Notes under the pieces: generated by a model
Seen by the model: only the letters and a program-made list of their open reading frames with translations
The model's database searches: none
Told to the model about the DNA's origin: nothing
From: Paguma larvata
Lineage: Eukaryota; Chordata; Mammalia; Carnivora; Viverridae
DNA: 64,000 nt
NCBI GenBank assembly: GCA_030068075.1
Contig: CM057827.1
Location: 73,608,500 to 73,672,499, forward strand
Reading direction: 5' to 3'
Position numbers and translations under genes: made by a program
Part shown: piece by piece, positions 23,421-35,597 of the stretch
Numbering within the stretch: the stretch's first letter is position 1
Layout: every line of letters begins with the position of its first letter

Positions 23421-23739
23421 TCCCATTGAACCTACTTCCTATTCTGTTCCTTATTCAGCATGGTGGAATTTGTTTCAAATTCTAACATATTTCCTACCTT
23501 ATTTCAAGGATTTTATTTGGAATAACAAGGGAGATAGAAACAAAATGATTTGGGCAGATGTAAATTTGCTTGTGATCAGAAGCAATATTCTAACTATATT
23601 CTCATATAGTTAACTACTTTGATAATATTCTTCAATGGTTCCATACTATAGCATTAACATTTTATGAATAAACAAAAATTTATACAATGATCCCAAGTTT
23701 TTGAGACCTAGGTACAATAAGCTGAGATACAAAAATTTT

Positions 23740-23924
23740 ATTTAAAAAAAATTTTATTTATTTTTAAGTGAGGTGAGGAGAGGGCAGAGAGAGAGAATCC
23801 CAAGCAGTCTCCACACCATCAGTGCTGAGACCAAACAGGGCTTGAACCAACAAACTATGAGATAATGGCCTGAACCAAAATCAAGGGTCAGATGCTTAAC
23901 CAACTGAGCCACCCAGGTGCCCCC
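23740..23924 (-). mobile_element. CAN-SINE, minus orientation
   Basis: Ends 'gagccacccaggtgcccc' near 23924, with body and T-rich start at the left. Absent from the matching place in copy B (near 36800), so it inserted after the duplication or was lost there. Confidence 0.88.
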
Positions 23925-23939
23925 AAAGATTTTAAATCT

Positions 23940-26285
23940 AATATTAGCTTATATCTCAAGCAGTATATTTCCAAATAATAAAATATGATCAAGTAGGGTT
24001 TATTTCCTTGATTTAAGAGGCATCCAATACTGTATCATATGTGGATATAATACATAACTTTTTATATTCATTGATAAAAATAGGAATATCTAACTCTAGA
24101 AACAGTAATAGATAAAACTGAGCATCCATTCTTGATAAAATCTCTAATAAACCAAAATAGAAGGAAATTTCTCTACTTGGCAAAAAATCTCTATCAGAAA
24201 TAATTGGCTAAAACATTATATAATAGTAAAATGAAAATAATTAAAATCAAGTACAAACAAGAATGGCCACTATGGTAAATAAAGTTATTGTTCCAAGAGA
24301 TTCACTGGCCTTCCTATAAAAGGATTAATATATCCATGTCTCACAGACATTACACTAGGCAATGTGGCAATGTGACTTGGTTTGCCCAATGTAGCAGGAG
24401 ACAAATTTAAATGTGCCATTTCCTAAGAAAACCTTTAACAATAATACAAATACACCATAACTCTTTCTCCTGAAAGAGCAATGAAAAAAGTTAATTTCTT
24501 TTGTCCCAGATCCAAGAATGAAAGTGACATACAGAACCAATCAAGGGCCAACAAGTAACAGGATTAAGGAAGAAAAAGGAAGTTGTTATAAATCATTGAT
24601 ATTTACAGGTAATTTTTATGACACATAATTTGGGAAAAGCAATTGATGCAATCATCATAACTGTTACAATACACAACAAAGAAAAGAGACAAAAATAATT
24701 TATGGATTAATATTAGAAGGGAGAAATTTTAATTGGTGGCTGAAGAAATGATGTGTACCAAGAACAAGAGAATCAACTAAAATATGAGATGACTCAATAA
24801 ATTGACTAGTTTTAAAATATGCAAAAAATATAGTCTTTCTTTTATGGATGCAATAATTCGTAAACTAATGGGGGAAATTATTTCATTTTCAGTATCAACA
24901 CAAATGCAAATTAACCTAGAAATAAACTTTGCAAGATACCTGAGAATCATGAAAAAATAATAAATCTTTACATTAGTATATAAAAGAAAACCTTATGAAT
25001 AGGAGAGGCATACCATGCTCCTAATAGATTGGCTACTTAGTGCTAAGGGTAAATATTTAACACAAGTCAATATACTAATTCAATGCAATTTAGACAAATC
25101 CCAGTCAGAGTGTGGGAGGAGGATTGTTATAGGTGTTTGAAACGGAAAGATCTTTTAAAATTTTGTTTGAAATAAATTCTCAAGATTTGACATGTATTTT
25201 GAAGAAGTAGAATAATGAGGTAAAATTTGGTCTGTCATATACTAAAATTATATTTAAACTAATTAAAAGTGTCATAAGAACTGTTGCAACTAATTGACCA
25301 AGTAGACAGTATGTAGTACTATCTATAAATACTCAAATCTGGAGATTATGATAAAGGTTATTTTCAATTCAAATGTGGAGAAAAAATAAATGATTAAATA
25401 CAAAGTGTCAAAAAATTAAATTCTGACTCTATATCTTACATATCTTACTGTATATAGATATAACCTAGATCAATGAATGTGATTAACTTCAAAAGGTAGG
25501 TCAAAACACCAGAAAACATACATGCTTTTATAATTGTAGTACATAAGAAAGACTTTGTATAGAGATGCCTGGGTGGCTCAGTTGGTTAACCGTCTGACTT
25601 TGGCTCAGGTCATGATCTCACGGTACTTGGCTTTGGGCCCTGCTTTGTGCTCTGTGCTGACAGCAGGAGCCTGGAGTCTGCTTTGGATCTGTGTCTTCCA
25701 GTCTCTCTGCCCCTCCCCTACTTGTACCCCCTCTCCCTCTTTCTCTCTCTCTCTCTCTCTCTCAAAAATAAATTAAAAAAACATTAAAAAATTAAAAAAA
25801 GAGACTTTGTATAAAAAACTCAGAATTATAATAGAATAAGTTAACTTTCATTGATTTCATAAAAGTTAAATGTTTGAAAGTAAAACAATGCCACTAAGAG
25901 TTAAATTACAAAGATGGAATTTTTGAGTGGTACAGCATGAGACAGAAACCACTATCATATGTTCACTGCCACCATAAATTATTACAAAATTTTAACAAGT
26001 GTATACGAATTTGCATGAATTAGATAGTCTTCAAGGCAGGTCTATAATATTTGACAAATGGGAAGTTTACAAGTTCCAAATTGACTTCTAGGATATTCTT
26101 TAAGGGCATTTTCTAAAAAAAAAGTCACAGGAAAAGGAATCCAAGGAACCAGTGAAGGTCTCTGGGCAAGGAACCATCTAAGAGTTTGAAGCTACCAAAG
26201 TAGCAGGTTTGGGAGGAAATGGTCCTGAAAAGAAGGAAACTGAAAAAAAGAAGTTAAAAAATCTATGGAAAATTTACATCAAGTC
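23940..26285 (+). mobile_element. Ancient LINE-1/HAL1-like fragment
   Basis: Diverged ORF2-like text, for example 'attcttgataaaatctctaataaacc' near 24130 and 'gaagaagtagaataatgaggtaaaatttgg' near 25200. Copy B keeps only the two ends (36800-37275), with about 1.9 kb missing between the points matching 24260 and 26150. The small minus-strand frame at 24355-24540 is a shadow. Confidence 0.5.
25563..25801 (+). mobile_element. CAN-SINE with target duplication
   Basis: Head 'gatgcctgggtggctcag', (CT)n at 25740-25762, A-rich tail. Perfect duplication agactttgtata at about 25550-25561 and 25802-25813. The open frame 25555-25776 is the SINE itself. Confidence 0.93.
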
Positions 26286-26465
26286 CTTGATTGATTTATA
26301 AACTATGTATAAATAGGGAACGACTCTAGAATGTCTAGTAGAAAATAAGTGCCAACAAGCTAAACAATAGGCAGACATTTCAAAGGGAGTACCATACTTC
26401 CAGCCTGAATGGAGACACACTGTCTTTCATTTCAGTGATCAGAAAGACAAATTTTAAGAGTGAGG

Positions 26466-26656
26466 CTCCTGTGCGTGGGTGGCTCAGTCGGTTAAGTATC
26501 TAACTTTGGCTCAGGTTGTGATCTTGTGGTTGGTGAGTTTGAGCCCAGCATCAAGCTCTTTGCTGATGGCTGATCGTGGAGTCTGCTTCGGATTCTGAGT
26601 CTCCCTCTTTCTCTGCCCCTCCCTCACTGGCGTTCTGTCTCTGTCTCTGTCTCTCT
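26466..26656 (+). mobile_element. CAN-SINE, lacking its 3' tail
   Basis: A mutated head (CTCCTGTGCGTGGGTGGCTCAG) and full body, ending within the CT-rich part exactly where LTR-like sequence starts. The missing A-tail points to an insertion-linked or recombination-linked loss. Confidence 0.85.
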
Positions 26657-27242
26657 TGTTGGGAGCCATTTTGGGCTCACAGGTTGAGACTCCCCCCTGT
26701 GTGGAAAAGGTGGTTGAAGCAGTTATGAGCTGGCTGAATATTGGTGTGACTTGCGTAATCTTGGGCTCCTATTATGTAAATTCACTCATTCACAAGCAAA
26801 GGACAAGCATTGGGAATTCTGTCCTTGCCGGATGGGTTGCACCTCCCCCATTGTAGTAGGAAGAATAGGCAGAATGACTGCTGGCCTGTTTATGGATCAT
26901 CGACATATGCAGGCCTAGGTAACACTCTATTCTCTCCTCCCACCCTAAATTTATATGTTAATTATCCTGAAACCAACATACAGGATTGAGGAAGTTTCCA
27001 CCTTGCTGGTAAAAATGCATTATTGTTAAAGAAATCAAACTATGGAATGTCACTCATTGATGTAATGTCACTCACTACCTTTAAAAATAAAGACACTGAG
27101 ACCAGCAGGGAGGAGATACCAGAATTGCCAAAACTGCCTGCTTGGTCATCAGACTACATCTCTCTCATGGCTCTCTCATTTCCTTATGCCTGACCATCCA
27201 TCCTTCGGGACGCCCTAGATTCACTGGAACTGGACCCCGGCA
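26657..27242 (+). mobile_element. LTR-like element, probably solo
   Basis: Starts TGTTGGGAGCC (a start shared with betaretrovirus-like LTRs, from memory), carries AATAAA near 27086 and a final GACCCCGGCA. At 586 bases it has LTR size and is more GC-rich than its flanks. No target duplication is visible: the left neighbour is a truncated SINE, the right neighbour an L1 3' end. No gag, pol or env remnant adjoins it. The frame 26656-26856 inside it is not a gene. Confidence 0.6.
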
Positions 27243-27390
27243 GGGATGGATGAAATAGATGAAGGGAATTAAGAGTACACTTATCATGATGAGCACTGAG
27301 TAATCAAATGGACATAATTGTTGAAACACTACACTGTACACCTGAAACTAATATGATACATTAACTATAACAGAATTCAAATAAATAAAA
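27243..27390 (+). mobile_element. LINE-1 3' end fragment
   Basis: L1 3' UTR terminal phrase ('gatgagcactgagtaat', 'gtacacctgaaactaatat') with an A-rich end 'aataaataaaaaag', directly right of the LTR-like element. Confidence 0.75.
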
Positions 27391-27394
27391 AAGA

Positions 27395-28005
27395 ATTGAC
27401 ACCAATTCTTCTCACACTCTTCTAAAAAAATCTCAAGAAGCTACGTTCCAATTCCATTTTACAAAACCAGTATTACCCTGATACCAAAATCATCTAAGTA
27501 CATTACAAGAAAACAAAACAAAACAAAAAACTACAGGCCAATATCTCTGATAAATATAGGCACAAAAATTCTAACAAAACACTAGCACACCAAATATAAC
27601 AGTATGTACATCAAGATCAAGGATTTATCCCTGAGATGAAAGGGATGAAAGGGTGGTTCAACATACACATTCAATAAATATGATATGCATTAATAAAATG
27701 ATTGATAAAAGTCATATAATCATCTTAAAAACCATATGACAAAAGACAACATCCATTCAAGCTAAAACCTCAGCAACTGTGTATAGAAGGAATGTACCAT
27801 AATCTAATAAAGGTCACAAACCCACAACAAACATCATACTCAATGGTGAAAGACTGAAAGCTTCTCTGCTAAGATCAGGAACAAGCTAAGAGTACCTACT
27901 GTCATCACTACTATTCAACATAGTACTGGAAATCCTATCCAGAGCAATGAGAAAGTAAAAAGAAATAAAAGGCATCCAAATAGGAAAGGAATAGGTATAT
28001 GTGTC

Positions 28006-28054
<49 letters not shown>

Positions 28055-29490
28055 AATATATATTTGTATATATGTATACAGGTATGTATCATCTGTATGT
28101 ATATATATACACACATATATATTTTGTATATATTGTACGTATATATATATCTGTAGGTATGTATATATATATATCTGTATATATTTGGCGTATATCTGTA
28201 TATATTTGGTATATATCTGTATATATTTGTGTATATATACATACATCTGTATGTATATATCTGTTTGTATATATTTGTGTATATATATATATACATACAT
28301 CTATATGTATTTATATATCTGTATATATTTTGTATATATTGGTATATATATATGTGTGTGTGTGTATATATATATATATAGGTATATGTGTCATCTGTAT
28401 GTGTATATATATATATATATACACACACACCTGTATGTATACACACACACACACACGTACACGTACCCCTAAAGACTCCAGCAAAAAAAAACCAAAACAA
28501 TTAGAATCAATAAATGGATTCAGTAAAGCTGCAGGATACAAAGTCAACATACAAATCTCAGCTGTGTTTCTACACACTAATAATGAACTCTCTGAAAGAG
28601 ATAAAAGAAATCTATCCCAATTACAACAGAATTGAAAAACAGAAAATAGCAACAAATTCAATCAAAGAGGTGAAAAATCTGTACATTAATGCCTATAAGA
28701 CATTGAGTAAAAAGACTGAAGACACACATAAATGAAAAGATAGTGTTATAAGAATGAAAGAATTAAAATTGTGAAATACTGTCAATTAATACTGTGAAAA
28801 CAATATTGAAACTATACACATTCAATGCAATCTATACACTCAATGCACTCTGAATCAAAATTCCAATGAAAGTTTTCAAAAAAACAGGAAAAAAAAATAA
28901 TAAAATTTGTATGGAACCACAACAGGCTCTGAATGATCAAAGCAATCTTGAGAAAGAAACCAAAGCTGGAGGTGTCACAGTACTTGATTTCAAGTTATGT
29001 TACAAAGCTATAGTAATCAAAACAATATGGTACTAACATTAAAACAGGCACACAGATCAGTAGAACAGAATGACATGAATGAATCCAGAGGACATTATGC
29101 TAAGAAAAAAAGACAGAAATGGAAAGACAAATTCTGTATGGTATCATTTATACATGGAATTTTGTTAATTTTATAGAATGAGAATAGAATGTTGGTTACC
29201 AGGGGATGGGGGGGAGTGGATATGAGGCGATTAGATCAAAGGACACAAATTTTCAGTTATAATAATAATGTCTGAGGATATAACGTACAGCATGGTGACT
29301 ACAGTTAGTAATATGTTGAGAGTAGATTTTAAGTATTCTTCATACATACACAAAAACAGTTACCTTTGTTACCTATGACAAGTAATGAATGTGCTAATTA
29401 TCTTCATCTTGGTAATCATTATGCAATCTGTAAGTGCATCAAAACATTTCACACTGTATACTTTAAACATATACAATTATGTTTGTCAAA
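27395..29490 (+). mobile_element. LINE-1 ORF2 to 3' end, split by a microsatellite
   Basis: ORF2 RT-region phrases run to about 28000 and resume at about 28468 ('taaagactccagcaaaa...'). A deletion near 29050 then leads to the 3' UTR, which has a G-run at 29206-29212 and an end near 29490. The frame 28514-28735 is a relic of ORF2. Confidence 0.8.
28005..28458. repeat. Long TA/TATG/CA compound microsatellite
   Basis: About 450 bases of (TA)n, TATATG, GTATATATCTGTATATAT-type units and (CA)n at both ends. It sits within the L1 RT domain between two otherwise adjoining codons' worth of sequence. It produces long tyrosine/isoleucine-rich frames on both strands (27886-28635) that are artefacts. Confidence 0.95.
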
Positions 29491-29559
29491 CAAAAAAGAC
29501 ACACACATCCAAAATTCCTTAAATCCAAGGAATTAGGGGGAGGGGCAATATTATGTTAT

Positions 29560-29735
29560 GCTTAAGCATTTGGTTCTAGGTTGAAACCACTGCATGTCAT
29601 CTCCATTCAACCACTTAATATCTGTATTGCCTTGAGGTTACTGGATATCTCTAACCTCACTAAAACTACAAAGGGTTGTGAAGGTTCAACGAAGTAATGT
29701 GAAATAAGCAATAGCATACTGCTTGCTCAGAGTCA
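29560..29735 (+). repeat. MIR SINE remnant
   Basis: Landmarks in MIR order: 'aaccacttaatatctgtattgccttgaggttactggatatctctaacctca', then 'aaagggttgtgaaggttcaacgaagtaatgtgaa'. The end of the same MIR survives at 15800 in copy A. Confidence 0.6.
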
Positions 29736-30349
29736 CAACCTAAAAACATTGGACATACTTTTTTCAATAGGCTATGTACACTCAATCCATTTTTCTTTTT
29801 CCTTTTAAGAAAACACAATTGATTGAGGTATGAATGGGAAACAAAAGCTGTGCATATTTAATGTATACAACTTGATGTTTGGAGATAAGTTTACCTCCAT
29901 GAAATCATCACCACAATCTATTCCCTAAACATATTCATTACCTTTAAAAACTTCCTCCCACTCTCTTTGTTATTTTTCTGTGTGTATGTGAAAAGTTAAC
30001 ATGAGATTTACTCTCTTAGAAATTTTTAAATATTCAATACAGTATTATTAACTATAGACACCAGGATGTACAGTAGTTCTCTAGGAAATGCTCACCTTAT
30101 ATAACTGAAACTTTGTACCCATTAATACCTGTTTTCCCATTTCCCTAACCCCTGGCAACAGTTGTTATACTGTCTGTTTCTAGGAGTTTGACTATTTTTA
30201 AATTCCTCATTTAAGTGGTACGATGTAGCATTAGTCCTTCTGTATCTGGATTCTTTCATTTACCATTATTTCTTCCAGGTTCATTCATGTTGTCATGTCA
30301 GGGGTTTCTTCCTTCTTATAGCTGAATAATATTCCATTATATGTATATA

Positions 30350-30504
30350 AAGGAGAGGGAGACACATAATTTGAAGCAGGTTCCAGGCTCCAGACTCCTG
30401 AGCTGTCAGCACAGAGCCTGACACGGGGCTTGAACCCACCAACTGTGAGATCATGACCTGAGCTGAAGTTGGAGGTTTAACTGACTGAACCACCGAGGTG
30501 CCCC
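30350..30504 (-). mobile_element. CAN-SINE, minus, 3'-truncated
   Basis: Reverse SINE body ending 'gaaccaccgaggtgcccc' at 30504. The A-tail side is missing at the left, where it abuts L1 sequence 'tatatgtatataaa'. Confidence 0.88.
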
Positions 30505-30516
30505 TCCTTTGCTCAA

Positions 30517-30731
30517 ATTTTAAAAATTTTTTTTAATGTTTATTTATTTTTGAGAGAGAAAGAGAGACAGAGTGGGAGTGGGAGAGGGACAGAGAGAGGG
30601 AGACACAGAATCCAAAGCAGGCTGCAGGCTCTGGGCTGTCAGCAGAGCCCGATGGGGGCTTGAACTCATGAACTGCGAGATCATGACCTGAGCTGAAGTC
30701 GGACGCTCAACCGAGCCACCCAGGTGTCCCC
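30517..30731 (-). mobile_element. CAN-SINE, minus, inserted beside the previous one
   Basis: Complete reverse SINE ending 'gagccacccaggtgtcccc' near 30731. The duplication cctttgctca occurs at about 30506 and 30730, so this copy inserted a dozen bases from an older SINE, in the same orientation. Confidence 0.9.
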
Positions 30732-31285
30732 TTTGCTCATTTTTTAATGGATTGTTTTATGTTACCTAGTTATAAGAGTTCCTTATACACCTCAGACATT
30801 AGCCCTTATCGCACACATGGTTTGTAAATCTTTTCTCCCACTCTGCACGTTGATTTTCATTTTATTGATTGTTTCCTTTGCTATGTAGAGGCTTTTTAGC
30901 TTGATGTAGTCCCTCTTGTCTATTTTTTTTCTTTGGTTGCCTTTGCTTTTTGTATCATATCCAAGATTTTATTGCCAAAAAACAATGTAAAGAAGATTTT
31001 CTCCTATGTTTTCTTCCAGGAGTCCCACAGTTTCAGTTTCAGGTATTACATTTAAATCGTTGATTCATTTTGAGTTGATTTTTCTGTATAATGTTAGATA
31101 AGGGTCCAGTTACATCCTTTTGCATGTGGATATCCAAATTACCAACCCAACTACTGAAGATACAATATTTTCCCATGGTGTACTCTTGGCACCTACGTCA
31201 AAGTTTAGTTAACTATAGCATGCATTTATTTTTATGCTCTCTATTCTGTTCCATTGGTCTTTAAGTCTGTCTTTATTTCAAGAAA

Positions 31286-32609
31286 AAGAAAGGGGTATTG
31301 AAATCTGATTAAAACTGTGAGTTGGCCTATTTCTCCTTATACTTCCCTAAACTTTGTTTTATGAATTTGAAACTCTGCTTTTAAGGATATGAATGTTCAG
31401 GGTTTTTAATCTTCCCTGATTTAATTTATATTTTACTCTCACTCTTAAGTATATTGACAAATTTTTAAGACTATGTCTTCCATTCCATAATCTCTATCAC
31501 ATCTATCTTATTAAACATTTTTTCCTCTTATTTATGAGTCTTATTTTCTTGCCTGTACACATATATAGAAATTTGTATTGGATGCTTCACATTATCATAT
31601 AAAGATTATTTATATTTTGTTATCTTTGAGTAGTGTTTAAGATGTTTTTCAAAGCTTTTAAAATATTGTAAGTTTTCTTATTTAAATAGCTAAAGTGCAA
31701 TGAAATTATTTCACTAAAGTATGCACAATATTTGGATACTTTCTTAATTGTATCATAATATTTTCTATTTTATCTCTATTCATTGTCTTTCATAGTGAGC
31801 TAACGTTCAGGACTGTATTGTCAAATCATACTTTGACACGAAGTATGACACGAATCAGCGATCTTACCCATTATAAAATTTATTAAATAACTATGGGTTA
31901 GAAGTGATTAAGGGGTTCACAAAAAACTCCCACAAAAAAAAAAAACAGGTAAGTTTCTGGGATATTGAGGTCATTTCCCCAGGTCCTTCCTTGGTGGAAA
32001 ACTAATTGCTCTGGCCCCAAATCAGACAACCTCCTCCATATCAATACATATTATATTTCTAAGTGAATTTCGCAGGACTCTTCATACAACCAGAAGCATT
32101 TCCATTCTATCTTACCATTCTACATTACCAAGAGTTGTACAATGTACATGACATTTCCTAGAGAGCCAGAGTTATAAATTCTGGAATCTATTTATAATGG
32201 GTAATCCTTTATCAGCAACATTCTGATAAAGGAATTTAAGAAATAAAGTCTATTTCTTCTAGTAAATAGCCTTAGTTGATTTTCCTGGAGTCCAGTCAAT
32301 ACGTAATTAAGTGTGGTTTCCCTGTTGAAGCGATTTCTTCAACATCAAGAGAATGAATGGATAGCATGCAAGCTGCTTTAATTCCATCCTCTCACACTGA
32401 TAGCTCATTACTCGCAACAACTTGGCCACCATCTAAGCTACCTCTATTATAACATTTACTTGTACCATTATATCACAAATTCTGAGGTGAAAAGTAAAAA
32501 CAATGGCCAATTAAATCAATTCACTAAAATGGTGTTCACACAGTTATACCTGACAATATAAAAAAAATTTCCATTTTGTAGAAACAGAAGCAAAACAAAA
32601 ACACTGAAC
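31286..32609. other. Intergenic within copy B
   Basis: No gene. I searched for a counterpart of the OR11-like pseudogene (FLCDP, MAFDRY, TPLY in all frames) and found none. An A12 run sits at 31936. Unique-looking AT-rich sequence. Confidence 0.5.
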
Positions 32610-32802
32610 AAATATTTCTATTTATTATTTTGAAAGACAGAGAGAGAGAGAATGGAGGACGAGCAGAAAGAGGGAGATTGAATCCCAAGCAGGTCCCACA
32701 CTGTCAGCAGAAAGCCTGACATAAGGCTTGATCCCACAAACCACAAAATCATGGCCTGAGCTGAAATCAAGTCAGATGCATAACCAGCTGGGCTGCCCAG
32801 CC
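32610..32802 (-). mobile_element. CAN-SINE, minus, diverged
   Basis: Reverse body with the GA tract (32637-32652) at the left and a mutated head 'agctgggctgcccagccac' at the right. An older copy. Confidence 0.82.
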
Positions 32803-33153
32803 ACGTTTGAAAAAAAAATTTTTGAAGATACAAATAGCTTAAACATACTGAGCCTCTTTCTAAAGACCTCTCATTTTCTTTATAATGTATTTAAAGAAAA
32901 TAACCTCATTATGTATTGTTATAATAGTTTCATTAATTCTATCCTTCCTTTTACTCCTTCTATTTATTATTTCCTATAATCAACAATGTATTTCTCATTC
33001 ATTACTCCTATCCTAAATCAATGCTTTATTTAAATGACTCTAAGAGATATCATTTGATCACAAATTATGTCATAATTTATTTTAAAAAATCGGATCAAGA
33101 TTTGACAGTCAATGACATAAACATATTTCCTCTTTAAAAATGTGTGATATGTA

Positions 33154-33365
33154 GGGTTGCCTGGGTGGCTCAGTTAGCTAAGCATCTGACTTCATCTCAG
33201 ATCATGATCTCACAGTTCGTGGGTTCGAGCCCCACCTTGGGCTCTGTGCTGACAGCTCAGAGCCTGGAGCCTGCTTCAGATTCTGGGTCTCCCTCTCTAT
33301 GCCCCTACCTGGCTCACAATCTGTCTCTGTCTCTCAAAAGTGAATAAACGTTAAAATTTTTTTTT
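33154..33365 (+). mobile_element. CAN-SINE with target duplication
   Basis: Head 'gggttgcctgggtggctcag', intact GTTCGAGCCCC core, tail 'gtgaataaacgtt'. Flanked by aaaaatgtgtgatat / aaaaattgtgatat. Confidence 0.92.
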
Positions 33366-33654
33366 TAAAAATTGTGATATGAGACAATCTATTCAGGGAT
33401 ATGAAACTATTCAATAAAAACAAAACAAAAAAGATTATGCTTTGACTCATATAACTCTATAAGCTTTGTGACAATCTGGATGCCATCAAGTGATTGAAGA
33501 GCTTTTGTTTCAAAGTAGTCATTTGGAGCTTGCATTTGATTCTTAACAAATTCCTATAAAATAACCAAGTGAATACAAAAGTTGGAAAAATCATTTTTGC
33601 AGTTTATTTTTGCAACCATGGATTATGCAACAATATATTATTTTATATGTATAT

Positions 33655-34660
33655 ATAACATCAATATCACAAGTAACAAAATTAAAAGGGGATAAATTGG
33701 ACTACATCAAAAGTCAAAATTCAAAAGGACACAATTAAGGAAGTAAAAAGACAGCTTATAAATTGAAAAAAAAATTTGCAAATTATACATCTGACAGGGG
33801 TCTTGTATCCGGAATATGTAAAGATCTTCAAAACTGTAAAAATAGAGCCATGCATCAAAAGTCAACTAAAAAATGGTCAACGATCAGAATATATATTTCT
33901 CTAAGACATACAAATGGCCAATAAGAACATGGAAACATACTTGATATCATTAGAAAAATACAAATGAAAACCACAATAAGATACCACTTCATACCTACAA
34001 GAATGGCTAAAATAAAGAGAGAATGAAATAAAAAGAAAGAAAGCAAAGAAAAAGAAGGAAGAAGAAAAGAAGAAAACAAATGTTGAGGATACAGAGAAAT
34101 TGAAATCCGCATACACTGTATACTGGGCTCATATGATACTAAGATGGTGCAACCACTTTGGGAAACAGTCAACAGTACCTCAGAATATTAAATACAGAGT
34201 TCACATATGAGCCAGGAATTCTACTTCCAGGGATATACACTAGGGAAGTGAAAACACTTGTTCACACAAAAACTTTTTAATTCAGAACTCACGATAAGTA
34301 AAAAATGGAAACAATTCAAATATGCATTGACTACTGAATGGATAAAACAAGATGGTAAATCCATACAAAGGAATTTATTCATCAATAAAAAGAAATGAAG
34401 TATTGATACATATTACAACATAAATGACCCTTGTACACATTATGCAAAGTGAAAGAAGATAGTGATAAAGGGAAACATATCCTGTGATTCCATTTATATG
34501 AAATGTTCAGAATAGGTCAGTCTGCAGAAACAGAAAGTAGGTTATTAGTTTCCAGGTGAAACTGGAGAGTGATGGGTTCGTCATCTCTTTGCGGGATAAA
34601 GAGAATTCTGTTTGTGAGTATGAGATACTAGTGTCATTGAGATAACTGGAAGAAGAAAAT
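33655..34660 (+). mobile_element. Old LINE-1 ORF2 C-terminal and 3' region
   Basis: 'caagtaacaaaattaaaaggg...aaattggactacatcaaa' and later 'atggctaaaataaagagag', 'ggtgcaaccactttgggaaaca' are diverged L1 ORF2-end phrases. Its right end is unclear. The frames 33855-34172 (minus) are shadows. Confidence 0.7.
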
Positions 34661-34796
34661 CTAACAATTCATTTAGTTATAACAGCACCAGGGAGTCACT
34701 GGTGATTGTCTCCTAAACTGTGTAAGGCCCAAGTAGGGTATAAGAAAACACAATGCATGGTTCATTCAAAACAGAGCTATTATAAATAATTCTTGA

Positions 34797-34868
34797 AAGT
34801 GTGTGTGTGTATATATATGTATATATATATAAGTGTATATATAAGTGTGTGTATATATATATATATAA
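34797..34868. repeat. GT/TA microsatellite
   Basis: (GT)n followed by interrupted (TA)n and GTATATATAA units, immediately left of the point where homology with copy A resumes (34880). Confidence 0.9.
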
Positions 34869-35587
34869 TGGAAAAATTGGCAGCCATCTTGGTATTAACA
34901 ACAGTCAAGTGTGATCAAGGATCTACAATTTTAGAACAAGCAGTGAATGAAAGGACTGAATAAACACAGCTAAATAATTAAGTGGTTGCAAACTACAAAT
35001 ATATTGATGATATTCACATTTAATAATCTTTGATCTATTTGTGAGAGAAACAAGTCTAAGCTAATGAGGACAATATAGATTCAAATAATATATGAAACTT
35101 AACTGATTTTAGTTTTACTTTATTAGATTATGTGAAATATTCCTATGTTCATTTTAGAATAGATCATAAATCAATGTTAAAATAAAATTCTATCAGAAGT
35201 TTTCAATTCCTCTCTTCACTAAAAATACACTCAAAAAGAGTTACTGGCAATCTGCCTTATTTTTCAAAGAAACTTAAGGAACAGAGCTCTGTGATATATT
35301 CCTCACATCCAACATTGCCCATACATCACAATCAATACTTAATATATATGATGTTTTTCATTAAGATTACAGTTCACATCAAATACTTTAGTAGATACTG
35401 AAGTCAAATATGTCTCATTTATAAATATATGTCAGAGTTGGGTGTGCTCACAAAAGCTGTTCCTCAAATTTTGCAGTCTCAAACAGGAATAAAATTTTCT
35501 TGTCTCCTATCCCCTTAATGTAACAGAAAGTAACATGATAAGTAGTCTATCACGTGAAGCTTCACTGAAGGGAGGTCTATTCACATT

Positions 35588-35597
35588 CACTTACTGG
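35588..35597 (-). other. Conserved splice-donor-like site, copy B
   Basis: Minus strand CCA|GTAAGTG, the counterpart of the site at 22812 in copy A. No OR coding exon lies downstream in copy B, so if it was ever used its target is gone. Confidence 0.3.

Larger units (their letters stand above)
15793..26290 (+). repeat. Segmental duplication, copy A
   Basis: Shares collinear, same-orientation homology with 29695-37275 in blocks: about 15800-15938 with 29700-29832; 17540-17910 with 34880-35228; 22440-23735 with 35240-36800 (copy B has about 250 extra bases near 36420-36670); 23930-24260 with 36800-37140; and 26150-26285 with 37160-37275. By eye roughly four of five bases agree in the best block. 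Copy A uniquely holds the OR11-like pseudogene, the Charlie/LTR nest and a truncated L1. Confidence 0.85.
29795..31285 (-). mobile_element. Old LINE-1 (L1M type), minus orientation
   Basis: The 3' end is at the left ('attgattgaggtatgaatg', 'caccacaatctattccc'), followed by a long reverse 3' UTR and then ORF2 C-terminal sequence in reverse ('tctattctgttccattggtc' near 31240). Interrupted by two CAN-SINEs. Confidence 0.8.

Noticed and set aside
26657..27242. A retroviral provirus
   Set aside because: Only LTR-like sequence is visible; L1 sequence follows directly, with no primer binding site, gag, pol or env remnant.
27886..28635. Four overlapping long open frames on both strands with Tyr/Ile/Val-rich products
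   Set aside because: They are translations of the TA/TATG/CA microsatellite; a six-base periodic repeat lacking stops stays open in several frames.
33144..33347. tRNA-like sequence with A- and B-box motifs (also in the other CAN-SINEs)
   Set aside because: This is the tRNA-Lys-derived head of a SINE. It cannot fold to a full cloverleaf with an anticodon arm and is followed by a CT-rich body and A-tail.
31286..33600. A possible second OR11-like pseudogene in duplication copy B
   Set aside because: No OR motif was found in any frame on either strand; the interval holds only SINEs, L1 ends and unassigned sequence.
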